22,615 nucleotides of DNA from Deltaproteobacteria bacterium. Lineage in GTDB: Bacteria > Myxococcota_A > UBA796. Below the pieces are notes generated by a model. That model worked only from the letters and a program-made list of their open reading frames with translations, had not been told where the DNA came from and did no database searches. A program made the position numbers and the translations under genes. The stretch is taken from the NCBI GenBank assembly GCA_002707085.1, contig PALY01000149.1, forward strand, positions 1 to 22,615. The letters run 5' to 3'. Shown here piece by piece: positions 7,925 through 15,501 of this stretch (positions within the stretch are counted from its first letter, which is position 1; each line of letters opens with the position of its first letter).

Positions 7925-9766
7925 ATGGCCAACATCGGTATCGACCTGGGAACCACCCACTCACTTGTGGCCGTCATTTTGAATGGCGAAGCCCGGTGTC
8001 TTCTCGACGACAACGAACGTGCGCTGCTTCCGAGTGCTGTTCGGTATGACGATGAGGGTCAACCCATCAGCATCGGCTGGCCTGCCCTTGAAGCTGCCGG
8101 AAAACCTGGAGGAACCACATTCACCAGCGCGAAACGTTTCATGGGTCGCTCTGCTCCTGAAGTGGCAGATGAAGCCAGGTTGTTTCACTACAACCTCGTG
8201 GAAAATGATGACAAAGCCGTACGGTTCCGGGTCGGAAGCCGAGAGATCACCCCGGTTGAAATCAGCTCTTTCATTCTACGAATACTGCATGCCCGCGCCG
8301 AAGAATGTCTGTTCGGACGGCCCGGCGGAGCCGTTATTACGGTGCCAGCCTATTTTGATGACGCCCAACGCCAGTCCACCAGAGACGCCGCTAAAGTGGC
8401 GGGAGTGAATGTACTTCGGCTACTCAATGAACCCACTGCTGCAGCCCTAGCATACGGTTTAAATCAAGGAACCAATGGCCAGAAAGTCGCCGTATATGAT
8501 CTGGGTGGGGGGACCTTCGACATCTCAATACTCACATTAGAAGACGGCATTTTTCAGGTGCTTTCCACCGCAGGAGACACGCGTCTCGGTGGCGATGACT
8601 TTGACCAAGCACTTGCAGCAATACTTCTACAACAAGCCAATGTTTCCAATCCCGATGGTACGACATACCGAGCCGCCATCCGTGCAGCAGAGTTGGCCAA
8701 AAGAGAATTGACCGACCACCCAAGTGCCACCCTAAAAGCTGAACTCAACGGACAGTCGGTCGAAGCTGAAATCGACCGTGGAAGTTTCGAAGCATTGATT
8801 CGACCCATCGTGAAGAGAACCGCAGAAGCCTGCCAACAGGCGTTGAAAGATGCCGGCTTGGAAGCGCACGAAATCGACCAAGTTGTTTTGGTTGGGGGAT
8901 CCACGCGTGTCCCCCTGGTCCGCACCTACGTCGCCGAACTCTTCGGACGCCCCCCCCATTGCGACCTCGATCCAGACAAAGTCGTGGCCCTTGGCGCAGC
9001 AATGCAAGCGGACATTTTGACTGGAAACTCCGACTTGGCAGAGGACATGCTGCTGCTCGATGTGATTCCCCTCAGTCTTGGACTTGAAATGATGGGCGGT
9101 GTCGTAGAAAGACTGATTCCTCGGTGTTCCACGATTCCCGCGGCATCCTCCCAAACCTTTACGACTCATGTAGACAATCAAACAGCAGTAGATCTGCACG
9201 TCTTGCAGGGTGAGCGAGAACTGGTATCCGACTGCCGTTCGTTGGGACGTTTCAAGCTGACGGGTATTGCACCCCAACCTGCAGGTGTTCCACGAATAAA
9301 AGTGGAGTTCATGGTCGATGCAGATGGCATCCTGCGCGTAAGTGCGGAGGACACAACCACAGGCAACAATACAACGATCGATGTACAGCCCAGCTATGGT
9401 TTGTCGGAAGATGAAATCGAGAACATGCTCGAAGACGCAATCGACAACGCCGAAACGGACGTAGATGAACGATTGCTCATCGAAGCCCGGATCGAAGCGG
9501 AACAGATTTCCAACCAAGTGAGCAAAGCCATCAAGGCAGATTCGGCCCTCCTGCAGGAGGGTGAAGAAGATGCGATCACAGCCCTTTTATCAACCCTTGA
9601 AGAGGCCATGAAAGGTAGCGACCGTCATCGAATTTCAAGTGTTTCTAAAGAGATCGACGAAGTGACTGCACCTTTTGCTCAACGCCGAATCGAACGAGAC
9701 CTACAGATAGCCATTCAAGGAAAATCTGCGAGCCATGTGGCCGAAGAGTTGGGGATCACAAAGTAA
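7925..9766 (+). CDS. hscA: Hsp70-type chaperone HscA for Fe-S cluster transfer
   Basis: This 613-residue specialised DnaK relative uses ATP to release the cluster from IscU. The ATG at 7925 is chosen because GGAG (7916-7919) is 5 nt upstream and the product begins [17 protein letters not shown], the Hsp70 phosphate-1 motif. Longer open frames upstream overlap hscB and are rejected. Other ATPase motifs are [34 protein letters not shown] and [13 protein letters not shown]. The substrate-binding domain starts near residue 380 ([20 protein letters not shown]), and the length equals that of E. coli HscA (616). The partner motif LPPVK is present in IscU. An in-frame run of eight C occurs at 8950-8957. 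The membrane-protein frame starts 10 bp after the stop. Confidence 0.97.
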   Translation: MANIGIDLGTTHSLVAVILNGEARCLLDDNERALLPSAVRYDDEGQPISIGWPALEAAGKPGGTTFTSAKRFMGRSAPEVADEARLFHYNLVENDDKAVRFRVGSREITPVEISSFILRILHARAEECLFGRPGGAVITVPAYFDDAQRQSTRDAAKVAGVNVLRLLNEPTAAALAYGLNQGTNGQKVAVYDLGGGTFDISILTLEDGIFQVLSTAGDTRLGGDDFDQALAAILLQQANVSNPDGTTYRAAIRAAELAKRELTDHPSATLKAELNGQSVEAEIDRGSFEALIRPIVKRTAEACQQALKDAGLEAHEIDQVVLVGGSTRVPLVRTYVAELFGRPPHCDLDPDKVVALGAAMQADILTGNSDLAEDMLLLDVIPLSLGLEMMGGVVERLIPRCSTIPAASSQTFTTHVDNQTAVDLHVLQGERELVSDCRSLGRFKLTGIAPQPAGVPRIKVEFMVDADGILRVSAEDTTTGNNTTIDVQPSYGLSEDEIENMLEDAIDNAETDVDERLLIEARIEAEQISNQVSKAIKADSALLQEGEEDAITALLSTLEEAMKGSDRHRISSVSKEIDEVTAPFAQRRIERDLQIAIQGKSASHVAEELGITK

Positions 9767-9776
9767 TATCGATCGC

Positions 9777-11210
9777 GTGAGCCGAATATTTACCATGATC
9801 GTCTTGTGGGCGATCGCATCATGGCACCGACTCCGTACTCTCGACGAGGCGGTCATCGGCTCCGACTCCCTTGGACCCTACCTACAAGCCTGGGCGGCCC
9901 ATCAAGGCCACCTCCCACGACCACCAAACCCAGAAAGCGGTGACGCTTTATGGTTCACAGCATGGCCTTTCGTGGCCCTGTCGAACAACCTTGAGTCCCT
10001 ATTTCAGCTTCGATTTATCGCTGGGGCGCTCATTGCCCCCATCGGGTTCCTTGCCGCATGGGCTTGGACCTCACAAAACGCGTCTCCGATACGACGATGG
10101 GCCGGCGCTATCGCCACCGGTGTCTTTCTCACCTTTGATACGGGACTGGTAGACACCTTGATCAGCGGCGCTCGATCCTACGGCGCTCCCGAACTCACGG
10201 GTATGGCCATGTTGTTCTTGGCATACGCACTTCGCGGCGTACGATGGGCGCCGACCGCCGCCGTATGCTCATTCATCCTCGCCATAGGACACCACCCTCT
10301 GGCAGCGGGAATAAGTCTTGGACTCCTACCTTTACTTCCCACACTCAGGACCCAAGTAGGGGACCGAGCCCTCAAAGCGGCTGCGATTGCCGGAACTTTG
10401 CTCGCCACACCTCGACTCTTGAGAGTGGGTAGCATTGCCATGTGCGGTGAAGGACCCATTCAATGTCTACGACAAGTTGCTCAAAGCAACGTTTCTCAAG
10501 AAACATCTCTGTACAGCACACTGGAAGTCGCACTCCATGATCGATGGTGGGTCGATTTAGGCGATTCAGGCATCATGCTTTTAAGCGGCGTTGTGGCCAT
10601 CGCGATGTGCAAGAATCCACGACATCGACTCGTCGCATGGGTGACTGTCGCAGCCACCTGCGGTGTTCTCTGTTTTGGAGCAGCCACTGGATACATCCGA
10701 AGCTATCACCTGAGGATTCTCGCAGTACCCGTCGCCGTCGCCGCAGGTATGGGACTCGCGCGCCTGTGGCCCCTCGCAATTGTTGCCGCCACATTGTTCA
10801 CCTACCAGCTCCAACCAGAATTGCCTGTAGGCCCCGACAAAGGAGCCACTAAACGCATAGACAACATCGCCCAACAGATCCCCAGCGGACCCACGTGGGT
10901 CGATCGAGTCTGGTGGAATGGGCCATCAAAGACAGATTCATCTGCTGTGGTTTTATCCAGCCTCTTGTCTGGTCGATCCGATTTTGTCCTAGATGCTCAA
11001 GCTCCATTTGTTCTGCTTACATCCGGTGAAGGCCCTTCGCGCTCAGCCCATATGCAAGGTGAGGGTTGGTCCGTCTTGCTTTTTGACTCTTCAAGAGAAG
11101 CCCGCTCATGGCTCGACATGCAAGCGGTTGTTCCTCACCAGGTGGGGGGCGCCTACGATTGGGCGACCATTGTGAACCCAGACACCACCTTAGAAGATGC
11201 CCATTGGTAG
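9777..11210 (+). CDS. Polytopic inner-membrane protein of unknown function, possibly GT-C fold
   Basis: About 477 residues, with roughly eight to ten hydrophobic segments from an N-terminal helix (FTMIVLWAIASW) to about residue 350. A soluble, presumably periplasmic C-terminal part of about 125 residues follows. The first loop, rich in Asp/Glu and aromatic residues (DEAVIGSDSLGPYLQAW), resembles the first extracytoplasmic loop of GT-C-type glycosyltransferases, but no catalytic motif can be assigned. The start is uncertain. GTG at 9777 avoids overlap with hscA; ATG at 9795 and an upstream ATG at 9735 (32-bp overlap) are alternatives, and none has a clear Shine-Dalgarno. The 10-bp gap after hscA suggests co-transcription with isc. 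A Ser/Thr kinase gene follows after 26 bp. Confidence 0.75.
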   Translation: MSRIFTMIVLWAIASWHRLRTLDEAVIGSDSLGPYLQAWAAHQGHLPRPPNPESGDALWFTAWPFVALSNNLESLFQLRFIAGALIAPIGFLAAWAWTSQNASPIRRWAGAIATGVFLTFDTGLVDTLISGARSYGAPELTGMAMLFLAYALRGVRWAPTAAVCSFILAIGHHPLAAGISLGLLPLLPTLRTQVGDRALKAAAIAGTLLATPRLLRVGSIAMCGEGPIQCLRQVAQSNVSQETSLYSTLEVALHDRWWVDLGDSGIMLLSGVVAIAMCKNPRHRLVAWVTVAATCGVLCFGAATGYIRSYHLRILAVPVAVAAGMGLARLWPLAIVAATLFTYQLQPELPVGPDKGATKRIDNIAQQIPSGPTWVDRVWWNGPSKTDSSAVVLSSLLSGRSDFVLDAQAPFVLLTSGEGPSRSAHMQGEGWSVLLFDSSREARSWLDMQAVVPHQVGGAYDWATIVNPDTTLEDAHW

Positions 11211-11236
11211 AATGGATCTCCGGATACACTGACTGA

Positions 11237-12058
11237 ATGACCCACCCACCTGACTCTGCTGTTTTTCGCATCGGTCCTTACCGAGTACTCCGGCACGTGG
11301 CCCAAGGGGGAGCTGGAGCCATCTATGAAGTAGAGGACCCAACAAACGAAACCGTTCACGCCATGAAGCTGGCATCCACTGAACCCGACAGTGCGAATCG
11401 ATTTGAGAAAATCCATCGACTTCTCTCAAGGCTTGAACATCCTGGGATCATTCGAAGCAATAAACATGGGGTCACCCGCGACGGGCGTTCATATCTACTG
11501 CTCGACATGGTCGATGGGGAACCTGCACAGGTATTCGCAAAAGCAATGGGCGTTCCAGGATCCCCTGATCGAACCACAGCCGTCATCACCGTCGCTATCC
11601 ACCTCGCTGAAGCACTGCAGTACCTCCATGACCACGACGTCATTCACAGAGACATCAAGTCGGCAAATGTGTTGATCAGAAAAGATCGTTCAGCATGCCT
11701 CATTGATTTCGGTTCAGCCATTATTCCTGGATTGGCCCCCGCTCCGGATCGTTTCGTAGGCACATATACCTATGCTTCTCCTGAACAGATCCAAAACCAA
11801 GCTATGGATCACCGAACCGACATCTACTCAATGGGTGTTCTCCTCTACCGAATGCTCACTGGACGAAGACCATTGCAAGCAGAAAGTACCGAGGAACTTA
11901 TCAATTTACACCTCCATCAAAGACCCGTCTGCGCAAGCCATTGGGTCAACGATCTACCCGCTTCCATCATTTTTCTTCTCGACTCCATGCTGGAAAAAGA
12001 AGCTGAACACCGCCCACAAACTGCTCAAAATGTCGCTGACATTCTAAGAAACAGCTGA
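11237..12058 (+). CDS. Stand-alone Hanks-type Ser/Thr protein kinase
   Basis: This 273-residue product is essentially a bare kinase domain. The glycine loop is VAQGGAGAIYEV (21-32), the ATP-binding Lys is Lys44 (HAMKLAS), the catalytic motif is HRDIKSANV (137-145), DFG is 157-159 (IDFGSA), the activation segment ends SPEQ (181-184), and the DIYSMGVLLYRMLTGRRP helix-F region is normal. All catalytic residues are present, so an active cytoplasmic kinase is expected. There is no transmembrane segment, PASTA or other sensor domain. The gene lies 26 bp after a membrane-protein gene, which may provide the signal or be the substrate (inference). No ribosome site is visible before the ATG. Confidence 0.92.
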   Translation: MTHPPDSAVFRIGPYRVLRHVAQGGAGAIYEVEDPTNETVHAMKLASTEPDSANRFEKIHRLLSRLEHPGIIRSNKHGVTRDGRSYLLLDMVDGEPAQVFAKAMGVPGSPDRTTAVITVAIHLAEALQYLHDHDVIHRDIKSANVLIRKDRSACLIDFGSAIIPGLAPAPDRFVGTYTYASPEQIQNQAMDHRTDIYSMGVLLYRMLTGRRPLQAESTEELINLHLHQRPVCASHWVNDLPASIIFLLDSMLEKEAEHRPQTAQNVADILRNS

Positions 12059-12266
12059 CCAAACTTTTTAGCCGCACACCCCACCCACGAAATTGGCGTG
12101 ACGAAACTGAAACACTGGACGGCGAACCATGTTCACCTTCGATATGGTGTCCATTCTATCGGCTGTGGCGAAAATCTATTCGCCCTCGCTCAGTCAGCAG
12201 TTCTGAGGTCCGTTATTATCGGACACCAGCACAACGTACGCATTCAACCACTACCCATCGCGTGAC
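12059..12266. other. Intergenic region before the FadL-type gene
   Basis: About 208 bp without a gene. It holds an inverted repeat GGCGAA-N6-TTCGCC at 12167-12184, another GGCGAA at 12121-12126 and a short hairpin GTCCG-N7-CGGAC near 12209-12225. It probably contains the promoter of the outer-membrane channel gene, but no consensus -35/-10 pair is obvious. No terminator for the preceding kinase is seen. Confidence 0.45.
12167..12184. promoter_or_regulatory. Inverted repeat GGCGAA-N6-TTCGCC, candidate operator
   Basis: The two 6-bp arms (12167-12172 and 12179-12184) are perfect inverted repeats around AATCTA. They lie about 80 bp before the ATG of the FadL-type channel gene, a usual place for a dimeric repressor or activator. 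Size and symmetry would fit a TetR or GntR type operator, but no such regulator is encoded in the window. Confidence 0.3.
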
Positions 12267-13790
12267 ATGATGAAACCCTATTCTGGAAGCTTTTTCGCCA
12301 TCGCGTGTGCAGTGACATTGTTGTCGGGAAACGCAAACGCATCCACCTATTATCAAAGCGATATTGGTGTTCGATCCTTCTCAAGAGGCGGCGCATTCAT
12401 CGCCGGAAATGACGATTTGACGGCCATGTTCTACAACCCGGCCGCACTGACCCGACTCAAAAGGTCCCAAGTGATGGTTGATGTCGCGGGTGTACAGCAG
12501 TTTGTCACCTTTCAACGAACAGCGTTCGAAGGCAATGGACCCTTGGACCCCGTAACCGGAGTACCATCGAATATTGAATACGACGAGATTCAAAACAAAG
12601 CGCCTCCATACGCCATTCCACACTTCGGAATTAGTTCTCGATTCGGCCTTGAAAAAACCACATTCGCATTCGGGTTTTACCCTCCATATGCACCCGATCT
12701 GTCCTACGACAAAGACGGTTCACAACGGTATTCCCTCATTGATGTCCTTGTGATTCAAACAGCGCTCGGACCCTCCGTCGCACATCAGTTCAATGACTGG
12801 ATTTCCGTCGGTGTCGGTGTGGCCTGGAACCTGCTCATCGCAGAACAGGAACTCAAGGTATCCGTCCCTTTCCACAAGAATCAAATCCGCTCAGAAGTCA
12901 TCGATGGAGAGATTGTTACGACCATCGATTCGCCCACACCAAATGAAGATCCTTCGAACGATGTAGGGTTCCGATTCGCAGCCAAAGATGCCAGCGGAAT
13001 TTCTTGGAATGCCGGCGTCATGATCGAACCCCCAAGCCACAACTGGGCCCTTGGCTTCATGGTTCAGCCACCCGTTGCCTTTCAGACCGAAGGTACGATG
13101 GAGGCGGACTTTTCCAACCACTCGCTTCACACCGACGAATTGGTCGGCGATTACGTCATATTGTCCGAAACCTCAAAGGACAAAATGGTGCGCATGGACA
13201 TCACCATGCCGCTCATACTCAAAGGGGGATTCGCAGTACGACCCACACATAAGAGTGAAATTGAGCTCGCGGGTGTATGGCAAAATTGGAGCAGCATCGA
13301 CAAGATCACCATCACGGATGTAAACCTGAAAGTCGACTTAAATGAAGACCACAGCCAAGAAGCTGCACAAATGGAAGATGTCACCATCACCGACGATGTA
13401 GAACTTCCTGCCGAATACCAAAATTCATGGTCCGTGCGACTCGGAGGCCAACAAGCCTTGGGCGACAAATGGATTGCTCGGACAGGTGTGTTTTACGAAA
13501 CCTCTGGGATTCCTGATGCCACACAGAGCGTATCTTTGGTGGATGGCAACAAGATTGGCTACGGCGTTGGCGGCTCCTACAAGCCAAATGGTGATTGGAG
13601 CATCGATTTTGGTGTTTCCCAGAGTTTCCCAATGGATACCGATGTCACCGATTCAAAACTGAAACAAATATCGATCGATGCGCTCACAGGTGAGTTTCTT
13701 GAGGGAACAACCATCGGAAATGGAAAGTACAGTTCAAACCTGCTTATTTTTGGAGCAGGGGTGGTCTGGGAGTTCGGAAAAGAGTCTTGA
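12267..13790 (+). CDS. FadL/OmpP1/TodX-family outer-membrane channel
   Basis: This 507-residue beta-barrel protein carries hydrophobic compounds such as long-chain fatty acids or aromatics across the outer membrane. The N-terminus is a signal peptide (MMKPYSG, then a hydrophobic core, probable cleavage after Ala25 in NANA-STYY). The mature N-terminus shows the family plug signature (RSFSRGGAFIAGNDDLTAMFYNPAAL, about 37-61). Alternating beta strands continue to an aromatic-containing C-terminal strand (FGAGVVWEFGKES). Two ATG codons at 12267 and 12270 are both possible; no strong Shine-Dalgarno is seen. The gene has its own upstream region with inverted repeats and appears to be monocistronic, with 74 bp before the aminotransferase gene. 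The transported compound cannot be predicted. Confidence 0.9.
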   Translation: MMKPYSGSFFAIACAVTLLSGNANASTYYQSDIGVRSFSRGGAFIAGNDDLTAMFYNPAALTRLKRSQVMVDVAGVQQFVTFQRTAFEGNGPLDPVTGVPSNIEYDEIQNKAPPYAIPHFGISSRFGLEKTTFAFGFYPPYAPDLSYDKDGSQRYSLIDVLVIQTALGPSVAHQFNDWISVGVGVAWNLLIAEQELKVSVPFHKNQIRSEVIDGEIVTTIDSPTPNEDPSNDVGFRFAAKDASGISWNAGVMIEPPSHNWALGFMVQPPVAFQTEGTMEADFSNHSLHTDELVGDYVILSETSKDKMVRMDITMPLILKGGFAVRPTHKSEIELAGVWQNWSSIDKITITDVNLKVDLNEDHSQEAAQMEDVTITDDVELPAEYQNSWSVRLGGQQALGDKWIARTGVFYETSGIPDATQSVSLVDGNKIGYGVGGSYKPNGDWSIDFGVSQSFPMDTDVTDSKLKQISIDALTGEFLEGTTIGNGKYSSNLLIFGAGVVWEFGKES

Positions 13791-13864
13791 AATAGAAAGA
13801 GAACACCTTTCCCGCGACCCAATGGCACCGATCTGGTTAGTCGGAAGCTTCGCTGAGGGGTCTT

Positions 13865-15151
13865 ATGTCCATCGATATTCGCGCACATCTTCCTTCTGAT
13901 ACATCTGCTGCAACCAACCGGGCCGTGACCGAGGTGGTTCAAGGCATGCAAGGATCACAGATCTTGGCAATTGCCACAGCCGTACGGGCAATGCAGGCAG
14001 AAGGAAAACAAGTCTGCAATCTCACAGTTGGCGATTTCAAGCCCACAGAATTTCCAGTTCCAGAACGACTGGTCGAAGGGATTCAATCCGCCGTTGCAGC
14101 CGGACAAACAAACTACCCCCCATCCGATGGACTGCCGGTTCTACGGCAAGCGATAGCTGATTTTTATAAACGAGATCTGGGCTTAGATTACGGCCCCGAA
14201 AGCGTCGTTGTTTGTTCAGGGGCACGTCCCGTGCTTTACGGAACATGGCGCCTGTTCACCAACCCTGGGGACAAAACCGTCAGCTTTCTGCCTGCTTGGA
14301 ATGTGGGCTACTACGCACACTTGAATCAGACCGACCATCACTTCATCCGAACCTCTCCCGAAACCAACTTCTTTCCGACCGTTGAGCAAGTGAAGGAAGT
14401 GCTGCCAAATACACGTTTGATGGTCATCAACAGCCCATTGAACCCCACAGGCACCGTGATCGATCCAGCAGTTCTTCAAGGAATCGCCCAAGCGATCGTG
14501 GATGAAAACAACGCACGGGGCGATGCGCCCCCATGCATGTTGATGTGGGATGCCGTCTACTGGCAGCTCACCAAGGATAGCCATCCTTATAAATCCCCCG
14601 TCCAGCTGGTTCCTGAAGTGGCTCCCTATGTGATTCACATTGATGCCATCTCAAAAGCTTTCGCTGCTACAGGGCTTCGCGTCGGCTGGGCCGTCATGCC
14701 GCCTTACCTACAACCAAAAATGAAAGCGCTTATCGGTCACATGGGCGCTTGGGCGGCACGTCCAGAGCAGTTGGCTACAGCAGCACTGCTCAACGATGCA
14801 GAAAGTATAGAGACCTACAATCGATGGATGAAGGGCGCAATCGATGCCCGCCTGGATACTCTATATGATGGCATTTCTGCCATGAAAGCAAAGGGACTAC
14901 CCGTGGACGCCATCGCTCCACAAGGTGCGATTTACTTGAGCTTCCGCGTAAAGCTAGAAGGGAAAACCAACGAAGACATTCGTGCGCTGCTCCTCAACGA
15001 AGCAGGCATGGCCGTAGTTCCATTCCAAGCCTTCGATCTAAACGAGGACTCTGGATGGTTCCGAATCAGCATTGGTGCCGTGGGTGCAGAAGAGATTGCG
15101 CCGATGTTGAAACGCTTGGAAGCAACCATCACAAAAGCTGTAGGAGCATAA
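13865..15151 (+). CDS. Class I/II PLP-dependent aminotransferase (AspC-like fold)
   Basis: This 428-residue cytoplasmic enzyme transfers amino groups between an amino acid and a 2-oxo acid. Key residues are visible: NYPPSDGLPVLRQAIADF, Asn193 in NSPLNPTG, Asp229 and Tyr232 in MWDAVYW, PLP lysine Lys264 in HIDAISKAF, Arg272 in GLRVGWA eight residues later, and the C-terminal carboxylate-binding Arg400 in WFRISIGA. The pattern fits aspartate- or aromatic-aminotransferase relatives; the true substrate is not known. GAGGGG lies 4 nt before the ATG at 13865. Only two bases separate its stop from the ATG of the frataxin-like gene, so the two are almost certainly co-transcribed. It is not a class V enzyme and therefore not a second cysteine desulfurase. 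Confidence 0.93.
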   Translation: MSIDIRAHLPSDTSAATNRAVTEVVQGMQGSQILAIATAVRAMQAEGKQVCNLTVGDFKPTEFPVPERLVEGIQSAVAAGQTNYPPSDGLPVLRQAIADFYKRDLGLDYGPESVVVCSGARPVLYGTWRLFTNPGDKTVSFLPAWNVGYYAHLNQTDHHFIRTSPETNFFPTVEQVKEVLPNTRLMVINSPLNPTGTVIDPAVLQGIAQAIVDENNARGDAPPCMLMWDAVYWQLTKDSHPYKSPVQLVPEVAPYVIHIDAISKAFAATGLRVGWAVMPPYLQPKMKALIGHMGAWAARPEQLATAALLNDAESIETYNRWMKGAIDARLDTLYDGISAMKAKGLPVDAIAPQGAIYLSFRVKLEGKTNEDIRALLLNEAGMAVVPFQAFDLNEDSGWFRISIGAVGAEEIAPMLKRLEATITKAVGA

Positions 15152-15153
15152 CC

Positions 15154-15495
15154 ATGGCAGACAACATCGACTTTCCAGACGAAAACAGTTTCAGGGTCGC
15201 CGTAAAAGGCATTCTCGACAGTTTGCTTGAACAAATCGATGGCATCGACACAGATGAACACGACCCCATGCTGACCTCTGGCAATCTTAAGGTCGTTTTT
15301 GAATCAGGTGGAACCTTTGTACTGTCACAACAACCGCCCACAAAAGAAATCTGGCTGAGCGCAAATTTCACCGCTTGGCACTTTGTTCGAAACAATGGTG
15401 AGTGGCTTGAACGAGATTCAGACGAACGAATGCTTGACGTGCTTTCCACTCTATTTTCCGACAAACTGGGTATGGATATTCGGTTCCAATACTGA
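15154..15495 (+). CDS. cyaY: Frataxin/CyaY-family protein
   Basis: This 113-residue protein binds iron and modulates IscS-IscU activity in Fe-S cluster assembly. The frataxin fold signature is clear: an acidic N-terminal helix region with many Asp/Glu, then strands GNLKVVFESGGTFVLSQQ, the conserved PPTKEIWLSA segment (similar to the IWLS motif shared by CyaY and mitochondrial frataxin), AWHF, GEWL and a final helix LDVLSTLFSDKLG. The ATG at 15154 is chosen because AGGAG lies 7 nt upstream; a longer open frame from 15055 overlaps the aminotransferase and is rejected. It is embedded between the aminotransferase (2-bp gap) and a large kinase gene (6-bp gap), not in the isc operon about 5.4 kb upstream. 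Confidence 0.88.
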   Translation: MADNIDFPDENSFRVAVKGILDSLLEQIDGIDTDEHDPMLTSGNLKVVFESGGTFVLSQQPPTKEIWLSANFTAWHFVRNNGEWLERDSDERMLDVLSTLFSDKLGMDIRFQY

Positions 15496-15501
15496 GGTTG
15501 C

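Noticed and set aside
8732..9517. Long reverse-strand open frame (261 codons)
   Set aside because: It lies fully within hscA, whose Hsp70 motifs are unambiguous. The reverse product is Cys/His-rich without recognisable motifs, as expected of an antisense shadow.
13865..15151. Second cysteine desulfurase next to frataxin
   Set aside because: The motifs (Asn193, Asp229, Lys264, Arg272, Arg400) are of the class I AspC-like family, not class V.
15055..15153. N-terminal extension of the frataxin-like gene
   Set aside because: It overlaps the conserved C-terminal part of the aminotransferase, while AGGAG and ATG at 15154 give the family length.
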